Of a stretch of 64,000 bases of DNA, positions 43,985-53,465 are shown one piece after another (positions within the stretch are counted from its first letter, which is position 1; every line of letters starts with the position of its first letter). Position numbers and translations under genes: made by a program. This DNA comes from UBA8529 sp964390565. Lineage in GTDB: Bacteria; Bacteroidota; Bacteroidia; Bacteroidales; Tenuifilaceae. The stretch lies in assembly GCA_964390565.1 (NCBI GenBank), contig CAYMII010000015.1, positions 1 to 64,000 on the forward strand. The letters run 5' to 3'. Below the pieces are notes generated by a model. It was not told the DNA's origin and searched no databases. It was given only the letters and a program-made list of their open reading frames with translations.

Positions 43985-45877
43985 CTATTCAAGATATGTA
44001 TAGCCATACAATCCAGACCTATAGTTCGATAAAAATTCCTTACCCTCTTCGAGCGTAATGGTCCCGGCTTTAACCGAGCTGGTTACCCAAGTCTCAACGG
44101 TACGAACCATCTTCTTAGAATTGTACTGTACATAATCCAAAACTTCGGCAACTGTTTCACCATCTATTATCTGATCTATCTTATAGCTATTCTCATCTAC
44201 CGAAACGTGAACGGCATTAGTATCGCCAAAAAGGTTATGTAAATCGCCTAATATCTCCTGATATGCACCTACAAGGAATACTCCCATATAGTAAGGCTCT
44301 CTGCCTCTTAGACTATGAACGGGTAGGTTATTCGTTGAGTTCTTGGTTGTAATAAAGTTATCAATCTTACCATCGGAGTCGCAAGTGATATCCTGAATGG
44401 TTGCAAAACGAGTTGGTTGCTCATCGAGCCTATGAATAGGCATAATGGGAAATACCTGATCGATTGCCCATGCATCTGGCAGTGATTGGAATAGCGAAAA
44501 GTTACAGAAATACTTATCGGAAAGCATCTTGGTTAGCTGACGAAGATCGTCGGGTACGTGTTTAGTTTGATTTGCTATTTTCTGCACCTCACGGGCAATA
44601 GACCAGAAAAGTCGTTCAATCTGTGCTCTTGTTTTTAAATCCACTAAGCCAAGGCTAAATCTATCCAACGCCTCCTCGCGTATTTGTTGAGCATCGTGCC
44701 AAGTCTCGAGCAAGCGGGGTTGATTCAAATTATCCCATAGTTCGTACAACTCCCTAACCAGCTCATGATCGTGTTCGCCAACAGTTTCCTCGTTATCCCA
44801 CTCGGGCAACGATGAGGTTTCAAGAACCTCAAATATAAGAACAGAGTGATGAGCTGTAAGCGAACGTCCTGATTCAGTAATAACATTTGGATGCGGAATC
44901 CCATTCTTATTACTTGCATCAACGAATGTGCTAATTGAGTCGTTTACATACTCCTGAATGGAGTAGTTGATGCTGCTCTCGCTGTTAGATGATTTTGTCC
45001 CATCATAATCAACTCCTAAACCGCCACCAATATCAACAAACTCAACTTTAAAGCCCATCTTCCAAAGCTGAACATAGAAATGGGATGCCTCGCGTAAAGC
45101 CACTTTAATACGACGAATTTTTGTAACCTGGCTGCCAATATGAAAATGGATGAGCTTAAGGCTCTCATGCATCTTGTTCTTATCGATATAGTCAAGAGCT
45201 TCGAGCAATTCGCTTGATGTTAAGCCAAACTTGCTAACATCACCGCCTGAATCTTCCCACTTACCGCTTCCTGAGCTGGCAAGTTTAATACGAATCCCAA
45301 TATTTGGAACAATTTTTAATCGCTTCGATATCTTATAAATAAGCTTTAACTCGTTCAGTTTCTCAACCACAAGGAAAATTCGCTTACCCATCTTTTGTGC
45401 AAGAAGTGCCAACTCGATATAATCCTCATCCTTATAACCATTACATATAATGAGCGATTCAGGATCGGTATTAATTGCGATAACCGCATGCAGTTCGGGT
45501 TTTGAACCAGCCTCAAGCCCAATGTTAAACTTTTTTCCATGGCTAACTATCTCTTCAACCACAGGGCGCATCTGGTTTACCTTAATTGGGTATATAATGA
45601 AGTTTTGGGCTTGATACTCGTACTCCTCAGCAGCAGCTTTAAAACAATTCGAAACCGTTATGATTCGATCGTCAAGAATATCAGGGAAACGAATAAGCAT
45701 AGGAGCTGATACATCGGAAAGCATTAACTCATCAAGGAGCTCCTTTAGATCAACTGGGCAACCATTCTTTTGTGGAGTTACAGTTACATTCCCCTTATCG
45801 TTAATTGAAAAATAATCAACACCCCAACCGTTTATATTATACAGCTCAGCGGAGTCATCTATTTTCCATTTTCTCAT
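43985..45877 (-). CDS. speA: Biosynthetic arginine decarboxylase
   Basis: PLP enzyme making agmatine from arginine for polyamine synthesis. 630 residues, the usual length for the large fold-III SpeA. The PLP lysine is in YPIKVNQM near residue 100, the glycine-rich PLP-phosphate segment is FVDIGGGLGVDYDG, and ESGRSLTAHHSV is conserved. No agmatinase gene is next to it, so the pathway is dispersed. Confidence 0.94.
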   Translation of the reverse strand: MRKWKIDDSAELYNINGWGVDYFSINDKGNVTVTPQKNGCPVDLKELLDELMLSDVSAPMLIRFPDILDDRIITVSNCFKAAAEEYEYQAQNFIIYPIKVNQMRPVVEEIVSHGKKFNIGLEAGSKPELHAVIAINTDPESLIICNGYKDEDYIELALLAQKMGKRIFLVVEKLNELKLIYKISKRLKIVPNIGIRIKLASSGSGKWEDSGGDVSKFGLTSSELLEALDYIDKNKMHESLKLIHFHIGSQVTKIRRIKVALREASHFYVQLWKMGFKVEFVDIGGGLGVDYDGTKSSNSESSINYSIQEYVNDSISTFVDASNKNGIPHPNVITESGRSLTAHHSVLIFEVLETSSLPEWDNEETVGEHDHELVRELYELWDNLNQPRLLETWHDAQQIREEALDRFSLGLVDLKTRAQIERLFWSIAREVQKIANQTKHVPDDLRQLTKMLSDKYFCNFSLFQSLPDAWAIDQVFPIMPIHRLDEQPTRFATIQDITCDSDGKIDNFITTKNSTNNLPVHSLRGREPYYMGVFLVGAYQEILGDLHNLFGDTNAVHVSVDENSYKIDQIIDGETVAEVLDYVQYNSKKMVRTVETWVTSSVKAGTITLEEGKEFLSNYRSGLYGYTYLE

Positions 45878-45978
45878 CTTCGTAATGTTGTTAGGGTTAG
45901 CGATTTATCGTATTGAAAAATTATGCGAATATATCTATAGTTATTTAATAATTTACGAATTAGTCATCAAATACAAAA

Positions 45979-46782
45979 CTATTTTGAAATAGTAAGTTTC
46001 CATGCTTCCAAATCAATTATCGACTCGACATTATTCTCCTCATTATCTGGCAAATACTTATAAAAATCGAAGTTGCAAAAATGTTCTACGCTATCTATTG
46101 AAACCGCATAGTTTTTAATAGGATCGTTTACCTTTTTATTTGGAAAGATAAAACCAATCCCTTGATACTTCGAATTTTGATACATCAAAATTGTCTTGTA
46201 GTAGTAACCAGGTACAGTAACGCTATCGGGGCCTATCTTTTTGATATTATCTTTGAAAACTGGACCAACATACACTTTTACGGAGTCGAACTCAACAGCC
46301 CAATCACGTACCTTTTCCTCAAGCTTTTTCCAAGCGCCTCGGTTAAATGATGGAACCTGAGGACTTATATTACTGAAGTAGAATGTTTCTTTCATCGCCT
46401 CAGGCGACCAGCTCATATCCGCTGCAGGTAGCATATGCCCTTTGTCGTAACCAGATTTAGTGTAGTCAATATCATCGGCTGTTTTTGTTGAAACTAAAGG
46501 ATCTGGAACAAAATTATTAGAGCGAGGCTCATCGCCTCCAACATATTCTTTCTTTAGGGTATAGCAAACCCACGCAGGTTGTTCATTATCCTCACTATAA
46601 GCCAAAGTGTAATATTTATGCTTTACAATTTGATATTGCTCATGATTTGATTCAACTAATTGCTCCTTATTAATTTCAACTTTTTTACTTTTCGCTGGAA
46701 TTGGTTTACACTTTACATAGAAATAAACAACAAAGGCGATTAAAAGTATAATTAAAATTATTGAAACTGTTTTTTTTGACAT
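45979..46782 (-). CDS. DNA/RNA non-specific endonuclease (NucA family)
   Basis: 267 residues with one N-terminal membrane anchor (about 6-26), so probably facing the periplasm. The beta-beta-alpha-metal active site appears as YDKGHMLPAADM near 115, a KGH form of the usual DRGH, followed by the metal-ligand Asn in FYFSNISPQ. It would degrade nucleic acids for nutrition or defence against free DNA. A degenerate repeat lies just upstream. Confidence 0.88.
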   Translation of the reverse strand: MSKKTVSIILIILLIAFVVYFYVKCKPIPAKSKKVEINKEQLVESNHEQYQIVKHKYYTLAYSEDNEQPAWVCYTLKKEYVGGDEPRSNNFVPDPLVSTKTADDIDYTKSGYDKGHMLPAADMSWSPEAMKETFYFSNISPQVPSFNRGAWKKLEEKVRDWAVEFDSVKVYVGPVFKDNIKKIGPDSVTVPGYYYKTILMYQNSKYQGIGFIFPNKKVNDPIKNYAVSIDSVEHFCNFDFYKYLPDNEENNVESIIDLEAWKLTISK

Positions 46783-46787
46783 CTCTT

Positions 46788-46823
46788 GATGATTTGACTG
46801 TTCGACTATTTGGCTTCTTGTCT
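46788..46823. repeat. TTTGACTGTTCGACT-type degenerate repeat
   Basis: Words GATTTGACTG, TTCGACTATTTGGCT with roughly 8-9 base period directly upstream of the endonuclease start. Single copy in the window. Confidence 0.4.
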
Positions 46824-46898
46824 ATTCTGCAAATTAACTTGCTAGCTTAACCTAAATCGCAACCTTACTATTCCTTCATTAAAATCAGACGAAATAAT

Positions 46899-47279
46899 TT
46901 AAAAGGTTCCTATTTCTGAGGTATTTGCAACATGAGGTCCAATACATGCACAAGCATCGTAATCGCCAACACGAATTACACGAATCTGATCTGGAGCATC
47001 AGCTGGGAGTTTGGTTAAATCGAGGAATTCTGCTGCTTGGGCTTTAATTACAAGACCCTCCGTTACATTGTAATTAGAAGCAATAATAGAATTGACTTTA
47101 TCCTCAATCAATTTAACTTATTCCAAACTTATTTCTCTACCAACTCGATAATCGCATTTTGACTTTTTCCGCTCAATATGGCTGTTAAACGAACGCCCAC
47201 AGCCAAACATCCTCACCATTGTTTGATTTAAAATATGTTCGGCTGTATGCATCCGAGGATCGTACTGCTTTTCGCTCAT
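46899..47279 (-). pseudogene. AlaX-like tRNA-editing domain protein interrupted by a stop codon
   Basis: 127 codons from ATG (47277-47279) to the stop at 46899. The first part has HTAEH (HxxxH) and SHIERKKSKCDY; the second has ACACIGPHVANTSEIG with a Cys-x3-His, matching the two halves of an alanyl/threonyl-tRNA editing site. A single in-frame TAA at 47118-47120 (after REISLE) separates them; Gln (CAA) to stop by one C-to-T change would explain it. The reading frame is otherwise open, so this looks like a recent nonsense mutation or sequencing error. A TTG at 47111 could restart only the C-terminal half. Confidence 0.75.
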
Positions 47280-47484
47280 TGTTTTTTATTGCAAAGTTAT
47301 TTCAATTAGCCCTAATCATTCATTTAACAGATGTGTATATATGAACAAATAGTTAACACAAACAGAAATCATTTAACAGGTTGATATAAAACAACCCATC
47401 AAAACTTTTTTTCATTCATCTTACATCTAACTTTTAACCATATTTTGCGTTTGAGTTAACACGTATTAATTAAGGGGTGATTTT

Positions 47485-49509
47485 ATGCAGAAAAGATTCC
47501 TTGCTTTCAATATATTAATGATAATCTGTTTATTATCATTTAGTCAGCTATCTGAACTTGACTCATTAAAGTCACTAATCAAAAACGCCTCCTCTGATAC
47601 TGCAAGAATAAGGTTTACTATAAAATATGCTAGTGAATTGACTTACAGCGATCCTAAACAATCAAAAATTCTGTTAGAAGAATGTGTTGCTGAATCGAAT
47701 AGAATTGGCTTTAAAACTGCCGAAGCAAGTGCTTTATTTGCTTTAGCAATTCCTTATGCTTTTGAAGGGAATTACCAAACTTCTCTTAAATACATGATTG
47801 AATCAAGCAGTATTTACGAGAAATTAGATAATAAGAATGGTTTGGCAAAATGCTTAGGTGGCCAAGGAAATATCTACTATTTTATGAGTGATACTTCTAA
47901 AGCGCAAGAATACTATGAAAAGGCTTTAGCTATTTACAAAAAGACCAATAACTATAACGGAATGGCCAGTTGCATTAGCAACCTTGGTCTAATTTGTCAG
48001 GAATCAAAGGATTTCAAAAAGGCATTACAATATCAACTTGAAGGATTAAAACTTGAAGAGAGATCAGATAATAAACGAGGTATTGCTATATCGCACATTT
48101 CAATTTCTTCAGTATTGAATAAATTGAAACGATATCAAGAAGCCAAAAAGCATGCCTTATTATCAATTAAAGTATCTAAATCGATTGCTGATACTATTGC
48201 AACATCCGAAGGATTACAGCGCTTAGCAGATTGTTATAAATATACACAACAATACGATTCAGCATTGTTTTATATTAAAGAAAACATTCGTATTTGTGAA
48301 AAAGTGAGAGATTATCATCAGCTATTATCTGCTTTAGAGATTCAAAGTGCTTTATACGATTCAATAGGCTATTTTCATAATGCGTATAATTCTCAGAAAA
48401 GATTGATGGCTGTTAAGGATTCCATCCTTAGCAAGGAGAAAACTGCTCAGCTTATCGAAATGCAAACAAAGTTCGACACAGAGCAAAAACAAAAGGAGAA
48501 TGAAATCCTTACCTCAAAAAATTTTACTCAGAAATTAATACTTTGGGGCTTAGTCATCATAATTGCGCTTGCATTATTATTAATAATGCAAATAATTAGA
48601 AACAAACGAAAACTTAGAATTTCACATGAGAATCTATTAGTTTTACATCAAGAGGTACAACAACATAAAGAGGAAATTGAAACCCAAGCTGAAAGTCTCA
48701 TTATTGCAAACGAAGCTATTATACACCAAAAGGATCAGCTAGAGCATACGCATCAGAAAATATCAGACAGCATTGTTTATGCAAGTTTCATTCAAGGCGC
48801 GATGCTTCCATCCGATGAAATACTCAGCAAATTATCTTCCGATTTCTTCGTTTTATACAAACCAAGAGATGTTGTTAGCGGTGATTTTTATTGGATTAAA
48901 GAACGCGATGGTAACTATATAATAGCTGTAGCAGATTGTACTGGGCATGGCGTACCGGGAGCACTGCTAAGCATGATGGGAATCTCCTTCTTAAACGATA
49001 TAGTTGCAAATATTTCGGAATTATCAGCTTCAGGGATTCTTGAAAATCTAAGGATAAACGTTAAACAAGCACTAGGGCAATACAACAATAATAGTTTAAG
49101 AAAAGAAGGTATTGAAATTGGATTAATAATTTACAACCCTTATCAAAAGAAAATCTCGTTCGGTGGAGCTTACATCTCGTTATGGTTGAATAGAAATGGC
49201 ATAATGCACGAATACAAATCGGATAGAATGTCAATTGGAATATCATTAAAGGAAACACCTTTTACCGAAGTTGAATTTGACACCCAAAAAGGAGATACAA
49301 TATACATGTTTACAGATGGTTATGCCGATCAACTTGGTGGTCAATCGAAAAAGAAATTTTTAAGACGCAATTTAATTCAAGAACTATCATCAATATCAAA
49401 CCATTCATTCAAAGAACAGAAAGAGCATCTTGAAAATTTACATAATTCATGGAAAGGGGATAAATTTGATCAAATCGACGATATTCTTGTTATGGGAATT
49501 AAGTTTTAA
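47485..49509 (+). CDS. TPR sensor protein with SpoIIE phosphatase domain
   Basis: 674 residues. Signal peptide, periplasmic TPR array (about 80-310, for example GGQGNIYYFMSDTSKAQEYY), one membrane helix (about 350-371), a coiled coil (about 380-430), and a cytoplasmic SpoIIE/PP2C-type phosphatase domain (about 455-672) with SGDFYWI, ADCTGHGVPGALLS and DGYADQ metal motifs. The family signals by dephosphorylating anti-sigma or partner-switch proteins. No STAS or anti-sigma gene is adjacent, so its target is unknown. Confidence 0.9.
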   Translation: MQKRFLAFNILMIICLLSFSQLSELDSLKSLIKNASSDTARIRFTIKYASELTYSDPKQSKILLEECVAESNRIGFKTAEASALFALAIPYAFEGNYQTSLKYMIESSSIYEKLDNKNGLAKCLGGQGNIYYFMSDTSKAQEYYEKALAIYKKTNNYNGMASCISNLGLICQESKDFKKALQYQLEGLKLEERSDNKRGIAISHISISSVLNKLKRYQEAKKHALLSIKVSKSIADTIATSEGLQRLADCYKYTQQYDSALFYIKENIRICEKVRDYHQLLSALEIQSALYDSIGYFHNAYNSQKRLMAVKDSILSKEKTAQLIEMQTKFDTEQKQKENEILTSKNFTQKLILWGLVIIIALALLLIMQIIRNKRKLRISHENLLVLHQEVQQHKEEIETQAESLIIANEAIIHQKDQLEHTHQKISDSIVYASFIQGAMLPSDEILSKLSSDFFVLYKPRDVVSGDFYWIKERDGNYIIAVADCTGHGVPGALLSMMGISFLNDIVANISELSASGILENLRINVKQALGQYNNNSLRKEGIEIGLIIYNPYQKKISFGGAYISLWLNRNGIMHEYKSDRMSIGISLKETPFTEVEFDTQKGDTIYMFTDGYADQLGGQSKKKFLRRNLIQELSSISNHSFKEQKEHLENLHNSWKGDKFDQIDDILVMGIKF

Positions 49510-49552
49510 GATACATTAAATTATATTATTACTCTCTTCTTATCATATTTCA

Positions 49553-49560
49553 TACATTTG
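49553..49560 (+). promoter_or_regulatory. TAnnTTTG -7 box for the EamA gene
   Basis: TACATTTG, a full consensus match, 21 bases before the ATG. Confidence 0.5.
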
Positions 49561-49581
49561 CATCTTTATTGATAATACAAG

Positions 49582-50493
49582 ATGTTTAGCCTTTCGAAAA
49601 AACGTTGGCAATGGGCAGCGATGCTGCTTTTAGCATTTATTTGGGGATGTTCTTTTATCTTAATGAAAAAGGGACTTGTCTCGTTTACTTACATTCAAGT
49701 TGCCTCAATCCGCATATTCCTAAGTTTTTTAATACTCATCCCCTTTGCCATAAGAAGCTTTAGAAAGATAAATTCAAATAACTATAAATTCCTAGCAATT
49801 TCTGGCATAATTGGGAATCTACTTCCAGCCTATCTATTTACTTTTGCTCAAACAAATTTATCAAGTTCTGTTGCTGGTATCTTAAATAGCTTATCACCAT
49901 TCTTTACCTTAATGGTTGGTATTGCTATATTTAAAAACCGACCAGGAATACTACAGTATGTTGGAATCTTTATCGGATTAATTGGAGCAGTGTTACTAAT
50001 TTCAAATGGCAATTTCAGCTCATTTAAGGATATAAACCTCTATGCGCTACTAATTGTTTTTGCCACCTTGCTATATGGAACAAACAGTAATGTTATTAGT
50101 CATAAACTTGTGGGGTTAAGCGGAATTGAAATTACCTCACTGGCATTTATGTTTATTGGTCCTTTTGCAGGAATAGTACTTTTCTCAACCGATTTAAGTC
50201 CAGCGCTAAATTCTCCACACTTTGGCAACAGCCTTCTTGCGATAATTGCCCTAGCGGTCTTTGGCTCAGTCCTTTCGTTATTCGTATACAACTCACTCAT
50301 CCATCATACGAGCGCTTTATTTGCAACATCTGTAACTTACATCATGCCTATATTCGCATTAATGTGGGGTGTACTTGATGGAGAATCATTAGGTATTCTG
50401 CAAATAGTTAGTATGCTCGTAATACTTTTTGGAGTTTATCTTGTTAACAGCCGCTTGCTCAAATCAAAAATTCAAAAAAAGGCTTCATCATAA
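49582..50493 (+). CDS. EamA family (DMT) transporter
   Basis: 303-residue inner-membrane protein with about ten hydrophobic segments in two EamA repeats, marked by AFIWGCSFILMKKG near the N-terminus and LLYGTNSNVISHKL in the second half. Drug/metabolite transporter superfamily members export amino acids and other metabolites; the substrate is unknown. A basic cytoplasmic tail (KSKIQKKASS) ends it. Confidence 0.88.
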   Translation: MFSLSKKRWQWAAMLLLAFIWGCSFILMKKGLVSFTYIQVASIRIFLSFLILIPFAIRSFRKINSNNYKFLAISGIIGNLLPAYLFTFAQTNLSSSVAGILNSLSPFFTLMVGIAIFKNRPGILQYVGIFIGLIGAVLLISNGNFSSFKDINLYALLIVFATLLYGTNSNVISHKLVGLSGIEITSLAFMFIGPFAGIVLFSTDLSPALNSPHFGNSLLAIIALAVFGSVLSLFVYNSLIHHTSALFATSVTYIMPIFALMWGVLDGESLGILQIVSMLVILFGVYLVNSRLLKSKIQKKASS

Positions 50494-50649
50494 TAAGCAA
50501 GTAGAATCGTATTCAAACGAACATTTTACCTTACTTCTTGAAAAATAGCATAATAAATATTTGTAATTGATTGCTTTTTCATAAATTTATTGAGATCATT
50601 CAAATTGTTATGGTGTAAACGAACTACTATCAACCTAAACCATTTTGTT

Positions 50650-51516
50650 ATGTCGAAAAATGAAAAAGATAAAAAGCATCACAAGAAGCATGATGATGAT
50701 AAAGAAAAAGGTCATTATGAAGTAGTTGAATCTAAAAAAGAGAAACTAGATAAAAAGTTCTATGAAGAGGAACTCGAAAAGCTCAACGTTGAGTTGAATA
50801 AACTTCTTGAATGGATAAAATTTAAAAAGTTAAAAGTAGTATTAATATTTGAAGGTCGTGATGCTGCTGGCAAGGGCGGTGTTATTAAAACCATTACAGA
50901 GAGTCTAAATCCACGTTTCGCAAGAGTAGTTGCTTTAGGTGTTCCAACCGAAAAAGAGAAAACCCAGTGGTACTTTCAACGCTATGTTCCTCATCTACCT
51001 GCAGGAGGTGAAATGGTATTTTTCGATCGTAGCTGGTACAACCGTGCGGGTGTTGAAAAGGTAATGGGATTTTGCACCGATGAAGAATACTTAGAGTTCC
51101 TTCGCTCCTGCCCTGAGTTTGAGCGAATGCTTGTACGTTCAGGTATCATTGTAATCAAATACTGGTTCTCGGTAAGTGACCATGAACAGGAAAAACGTTT
51201 CCAAGACCGTATTAACGATCCTACAAAACGATGGAAACTTAGTCCAATGGACGTTGAATCGCGTGACAAATGGGTTGAATACTCTAAAGCTAAAGATGAA
51301 ATGTTTGCCCATTGCGATATTAAGCAGGCTCCTTGGTGGGTTGTACATGCTGATGATAAGAAACGTGCGAGACTTAATTGTATTAGCCATTTGCTTAGCC
51401 AAATACCTTATGAGGATTTAACTCCTGAGCCAATAAAACTAAAGGCTCGTAAAGAGGACAACTCATACGTTAGGCCACCTATAACTGATCAGAATTTTGT
51501 TCCAGAAAAATACTAA
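50650..51516 (+). CDS. ppk2: Polyphosphate kinase 2
   Basis: 288 residues from the ATG at 50650; the frame is open upstream to 50590 but that part has no family similarity. A Lys/His/Asp-rich N-terminal tail precedes the PPK2 domain. Walker A is GRDAAGKGG, Walker B FFDRSWYNR and the lid segment is EQEKRFQDRINDPTKRWKLSP. It phosphorylates nucleoside diphosphates using polyphosphate. An inverted repeat without T-run follows. Confidence 0.92.
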   Translation: MSKNEKDKKHHKKHDDDKEKGHYEVVESKKEKLDKKFYEEELEKLNVELNKLLEWIKFKKLKVVLIFEGRDAAGKGGVIKTITESLNPRFARVVALGVPTEKEKTQWYFQRYVPHLPAGGEMVFFDRSWYNRAGVEKVMGFCTDEEYLEFLRSCPEFERMLVRSGIIVIKYWFSVSDHEQEKRFQDRINDPTKRWKLSPMDVESRDKWVEYSKAKDEMFAHCDIKQAPWWVVHADDKKRARLNCISHLLSQIPYEDLTPEPIKLKARKEDNSYVRPPITDQNFVPEKY

Positions 51517-51525
51517 ACAATTCCT

Positions 51526-51570
51526 TTATGTTCTGTACCTAAAATTTTTATCTATGGGTACAGAACATAA
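51526..51570. repeat. Inverted repeat after ppk2
   Basis: Perfect 14-bp arms TTATGTTCTGTACC (51526-51539) and its complement (51557-51570) with a 17-base loop. It lies between converging genes. There is no T-run, so it is not a standard terminator. Confidence 0.65.
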
Positions 51571-51585
51571 GGAGTCTATAAGACT

Positions 51586-51999
51586 TTACATATCTTGAAA
51601 GCCAGGAATAGTCTCAATTTTCATAGGTCTTCCCTTGTTTAATCCAACCCCAATAACCTTAGCATGTACAACATGCTTATTGTCTGGCAGTTTATAGATT
51701 TCCTGTTCAAATACCAATCGCAAATTACCTTCCTTGTATGTATTAACTTTTACCACAAATTTATCATCACTGGTAAGCGAATATTTATAGTCAATTTCAA
51801 TTCTTGATACAACCAAATCAATACCCTCATTATGCAGTTTAGCAAAATCAATCTTCTTATTTAATAGGTATTGATGTCGTGTATGTTCCAAGTAGTTTAG
51901 ATAAACTGCATTATTAACAATTCCCTGTAAATCACATTCATAATCGCGAACTGTGAACTCAAGTTCAAACTCATATTTCTTTTCAATCTTATTCATCAT
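51586..51999 (-). CDS. Acyl-CoA thioesterase (4HBT family)
   Basis: 137-residue hotdog-fold thioesterase like YbgC/FcbC. The catalytic segment RDYECDLQGIVNNAVYLNYLEHTR (residues about 18-41) carries the family Asp and the NNAxYL(N)YLEH helix start. Substrate unknown; a role in acyl-CoA or acyl-ACP turnover is likely. It starts with two adjacent ATGs. Confidence 0.88.
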   Translation of the reverse strand: MMNKIEKKYEFELEFTVRDYECDLQGIVNNAVYLNYLEHTRHQYLLNKKIDFAKLHNEGIDLVVSRIEIDYKYSLTSDDKFVVKVNTYKEGNLRLVFEQEIYKLPDNKHVVHAKVIGVGLNKGRPMKIETIPGFQDM

Positions 52000-52102
52000 T
52001 AAATCAGTTAAATATTTTTAATAAAACAAATTGGGCAAACTATTATAAATATTAATTGTTATAAGGTTGCAATAAACTGAAAAATCAATAAAAATCAAAT
52101 AA

Positions 52103-53188
52103 ATGGAAAAGAAAAAACTATTCGAAGCTTATTCTTTAGGCAAAATTGAACTGAAAAATCGGATTGTTATGTCACCAATGACAAGATCAAGGGCTATTAG
52201 TAATATACCAAACGATTTAATTGCAACCTACTATGGTCAACGTGCGGGAGCGGGATTGATAATTACCGAAGGCACTTCACCATCACCAAATGGTTTAGGC
52301 TATTCTAGAATACCAGGAATTTTCAGCAAAGAGCAAGTTGAAGGTTGGAAAAAAGTTACTTCAGCTGTTCATTCAAAGGGGAGTAAAATTTTCGTTCAAC
52401 TAATGCACACAGGGAGGATTAGTCATCAATTGAACCTCCAAAACGGGGCAATAGTTCTAGCACCATCTGCAGTAAAGCCTGCTGGACAGATGTGGACAGA
52501 TAGTAATGGAATGCAAGATTTTCCAACTCCAAAAGAGATGTCAGCCGCAGAACTATTTCGTACAAAAGAGGAATATGTAACAGCATCGAAGAATGCCATT
52601 GAGGCTGGTTTTGATGGCGTTGAATTGCATGGGGCAAATGGCTATTTGCTTGAGCAATTCTTATCACCTATAAGCAATGTTCGAACCGATAGTTATGGCG
52701 GAAGCGTTGAGAATCGTTGTCGATTTGTGATTGAAGTTGCCGAAGCGGTTATCCAATCAATTGGCAAGGAAAAGGTTGGAATTCGCCTCTCTCCTTACGG
52801 AGTAGCAAGCGATATGCCTCATTACCCCGAAATTGATGAAACATACACTTATCTTGCTAAAAAATTAAACGATTTAGGTCTTCTGTACATCCATCTTGTT
52901 GATCATAGCGCAATGGGTGCACCACAAGTACCAGCAAGTATAAAAAAGAGTATTAGAAATATTTTTAAAGGCAACTTGATTCTTGCAGGAGGATATGATT
53001 TAAATAGAGCCGAGCAGGATGTAGAAAATAATTCTGGCGATTTAATTGCTTTCGGCCGTCCGTTTATTAATAACCCAGATCTTGTTTATAGGTTGCAGAA
53101 TAACAAGCCATTAAACTCTGAACTCGACATGACAAAGTTTTATACTCCGGATGAAAAAGGTTATACCGATTACGCTTTTTCAGAATAA
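52103..53188 (+). CDS. Old Yellow Enzyme family alkene reductase
   Basis: 361-residue FMN TIM-barrel oxidoreductase. MSPMTRSRAI near 22-31, QLMHTGRISH near 100, and the substrate/FMN segment VELHGANGYLLEQFLSP near 172-188 with the conserved His-x2-Asn and EQFL. It reduces activated C=C bonds with NAD(P)H, for detoxification of electrophiles. It is preceded by a long AT-rich spacer. Confidence 0.92.
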   Translation: MEKKKLFEAYSLGKIELKNRIVMSPMTRSRAISNIPNDLIATYYGQRAGAGLIITEGTSPSPNGLGYSRIPGIFSKEQVEGWKKVTSAVHSKGSKIFVQLMHTGRISHQLNLQNGAIVLAPSAVKPAGQMWTDSNGMQDFPTPKEMSAAELFRTKEEYVTASKNAIEAGFDGVELHGANGYLLEQFLSPISNVRTDSYGGSVENRCRFVIEVAEAVIQSIGKEKVGIRLSPYGVASDMPHYPEIDETYTYLAKKLNDLGLLYIHLVDHSAMGAPQVPASIKKSIRNIFKGNLILAGGYDLNRAEQDVENNSGDLIAFGRPFINNPDLVYRLQNNKPLNSELDMTKFYTPDEKGYTDYAFSE

Positions 53189-53254
53189 TTTTCTACAAAT
53201 CGATGTAAGTAATTAAAATAATTCTTAACATTGCAATCGAATAAAAGCCGATTT

Positions 53255-53377
53255 ATGAACAATCGTTTGGCCACTTGCACTATAAAACATGACATTATGC
53301 TTAAGAAAAGCATGATGAAGAAAAACATGTCTATGGGTAAGAAGGAAAAGCTGTGCAGGCCAAAACTAGAGGATTGA
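53255..53377 (+). CDS. Possible 40-residue Met/Lys-rich small protein
   Basis: Short ORF between the Old Yellow Enzyme gene and its downstream terminator. The product ends MSMGKKEKLCRPKLED; the KKEKLCRP segment resembles the end of the 44-residue zinc-ribbon protein at 32008-32142 (KEKKLCKP). It lacks a CxxC knuckle, so it may be a decayed or distant relative, or not translated. The 277-base spacer otherwise holds the terminator. Confidence 0.35.
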   Translation: MNNRLATCTIKHDIMLKKSMMKKNMSMGKKEKLCRPKLED

Positions 53378-53409
53378 TGTGAAAAAACTATAGCATTAAT
53401 ATAAAAGAC

Positions 53410-53440
53410 AAAGGCCTGCAGAATACTGCGGGCCTTTTTT
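53410..53440 (+). terminator. Rho-independent terminator
   Basis: 12-bp GC-rich stem AAAGGCCTGCAG/CTGCGGGCCTTT with AATA loop and a T-run of seven or more, 25 bases before lysC. Confidence 0.88.
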
Positions 53441-53465
53441 TGTTTAACTCTTAACCATAAAAAAA

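Noticed and set aside
46899..47111. 70-residue ORF as an independent gene
   Set aside because: Starts at a TTG and is the second half of a longer editing-domain frame cut by a stop codon.
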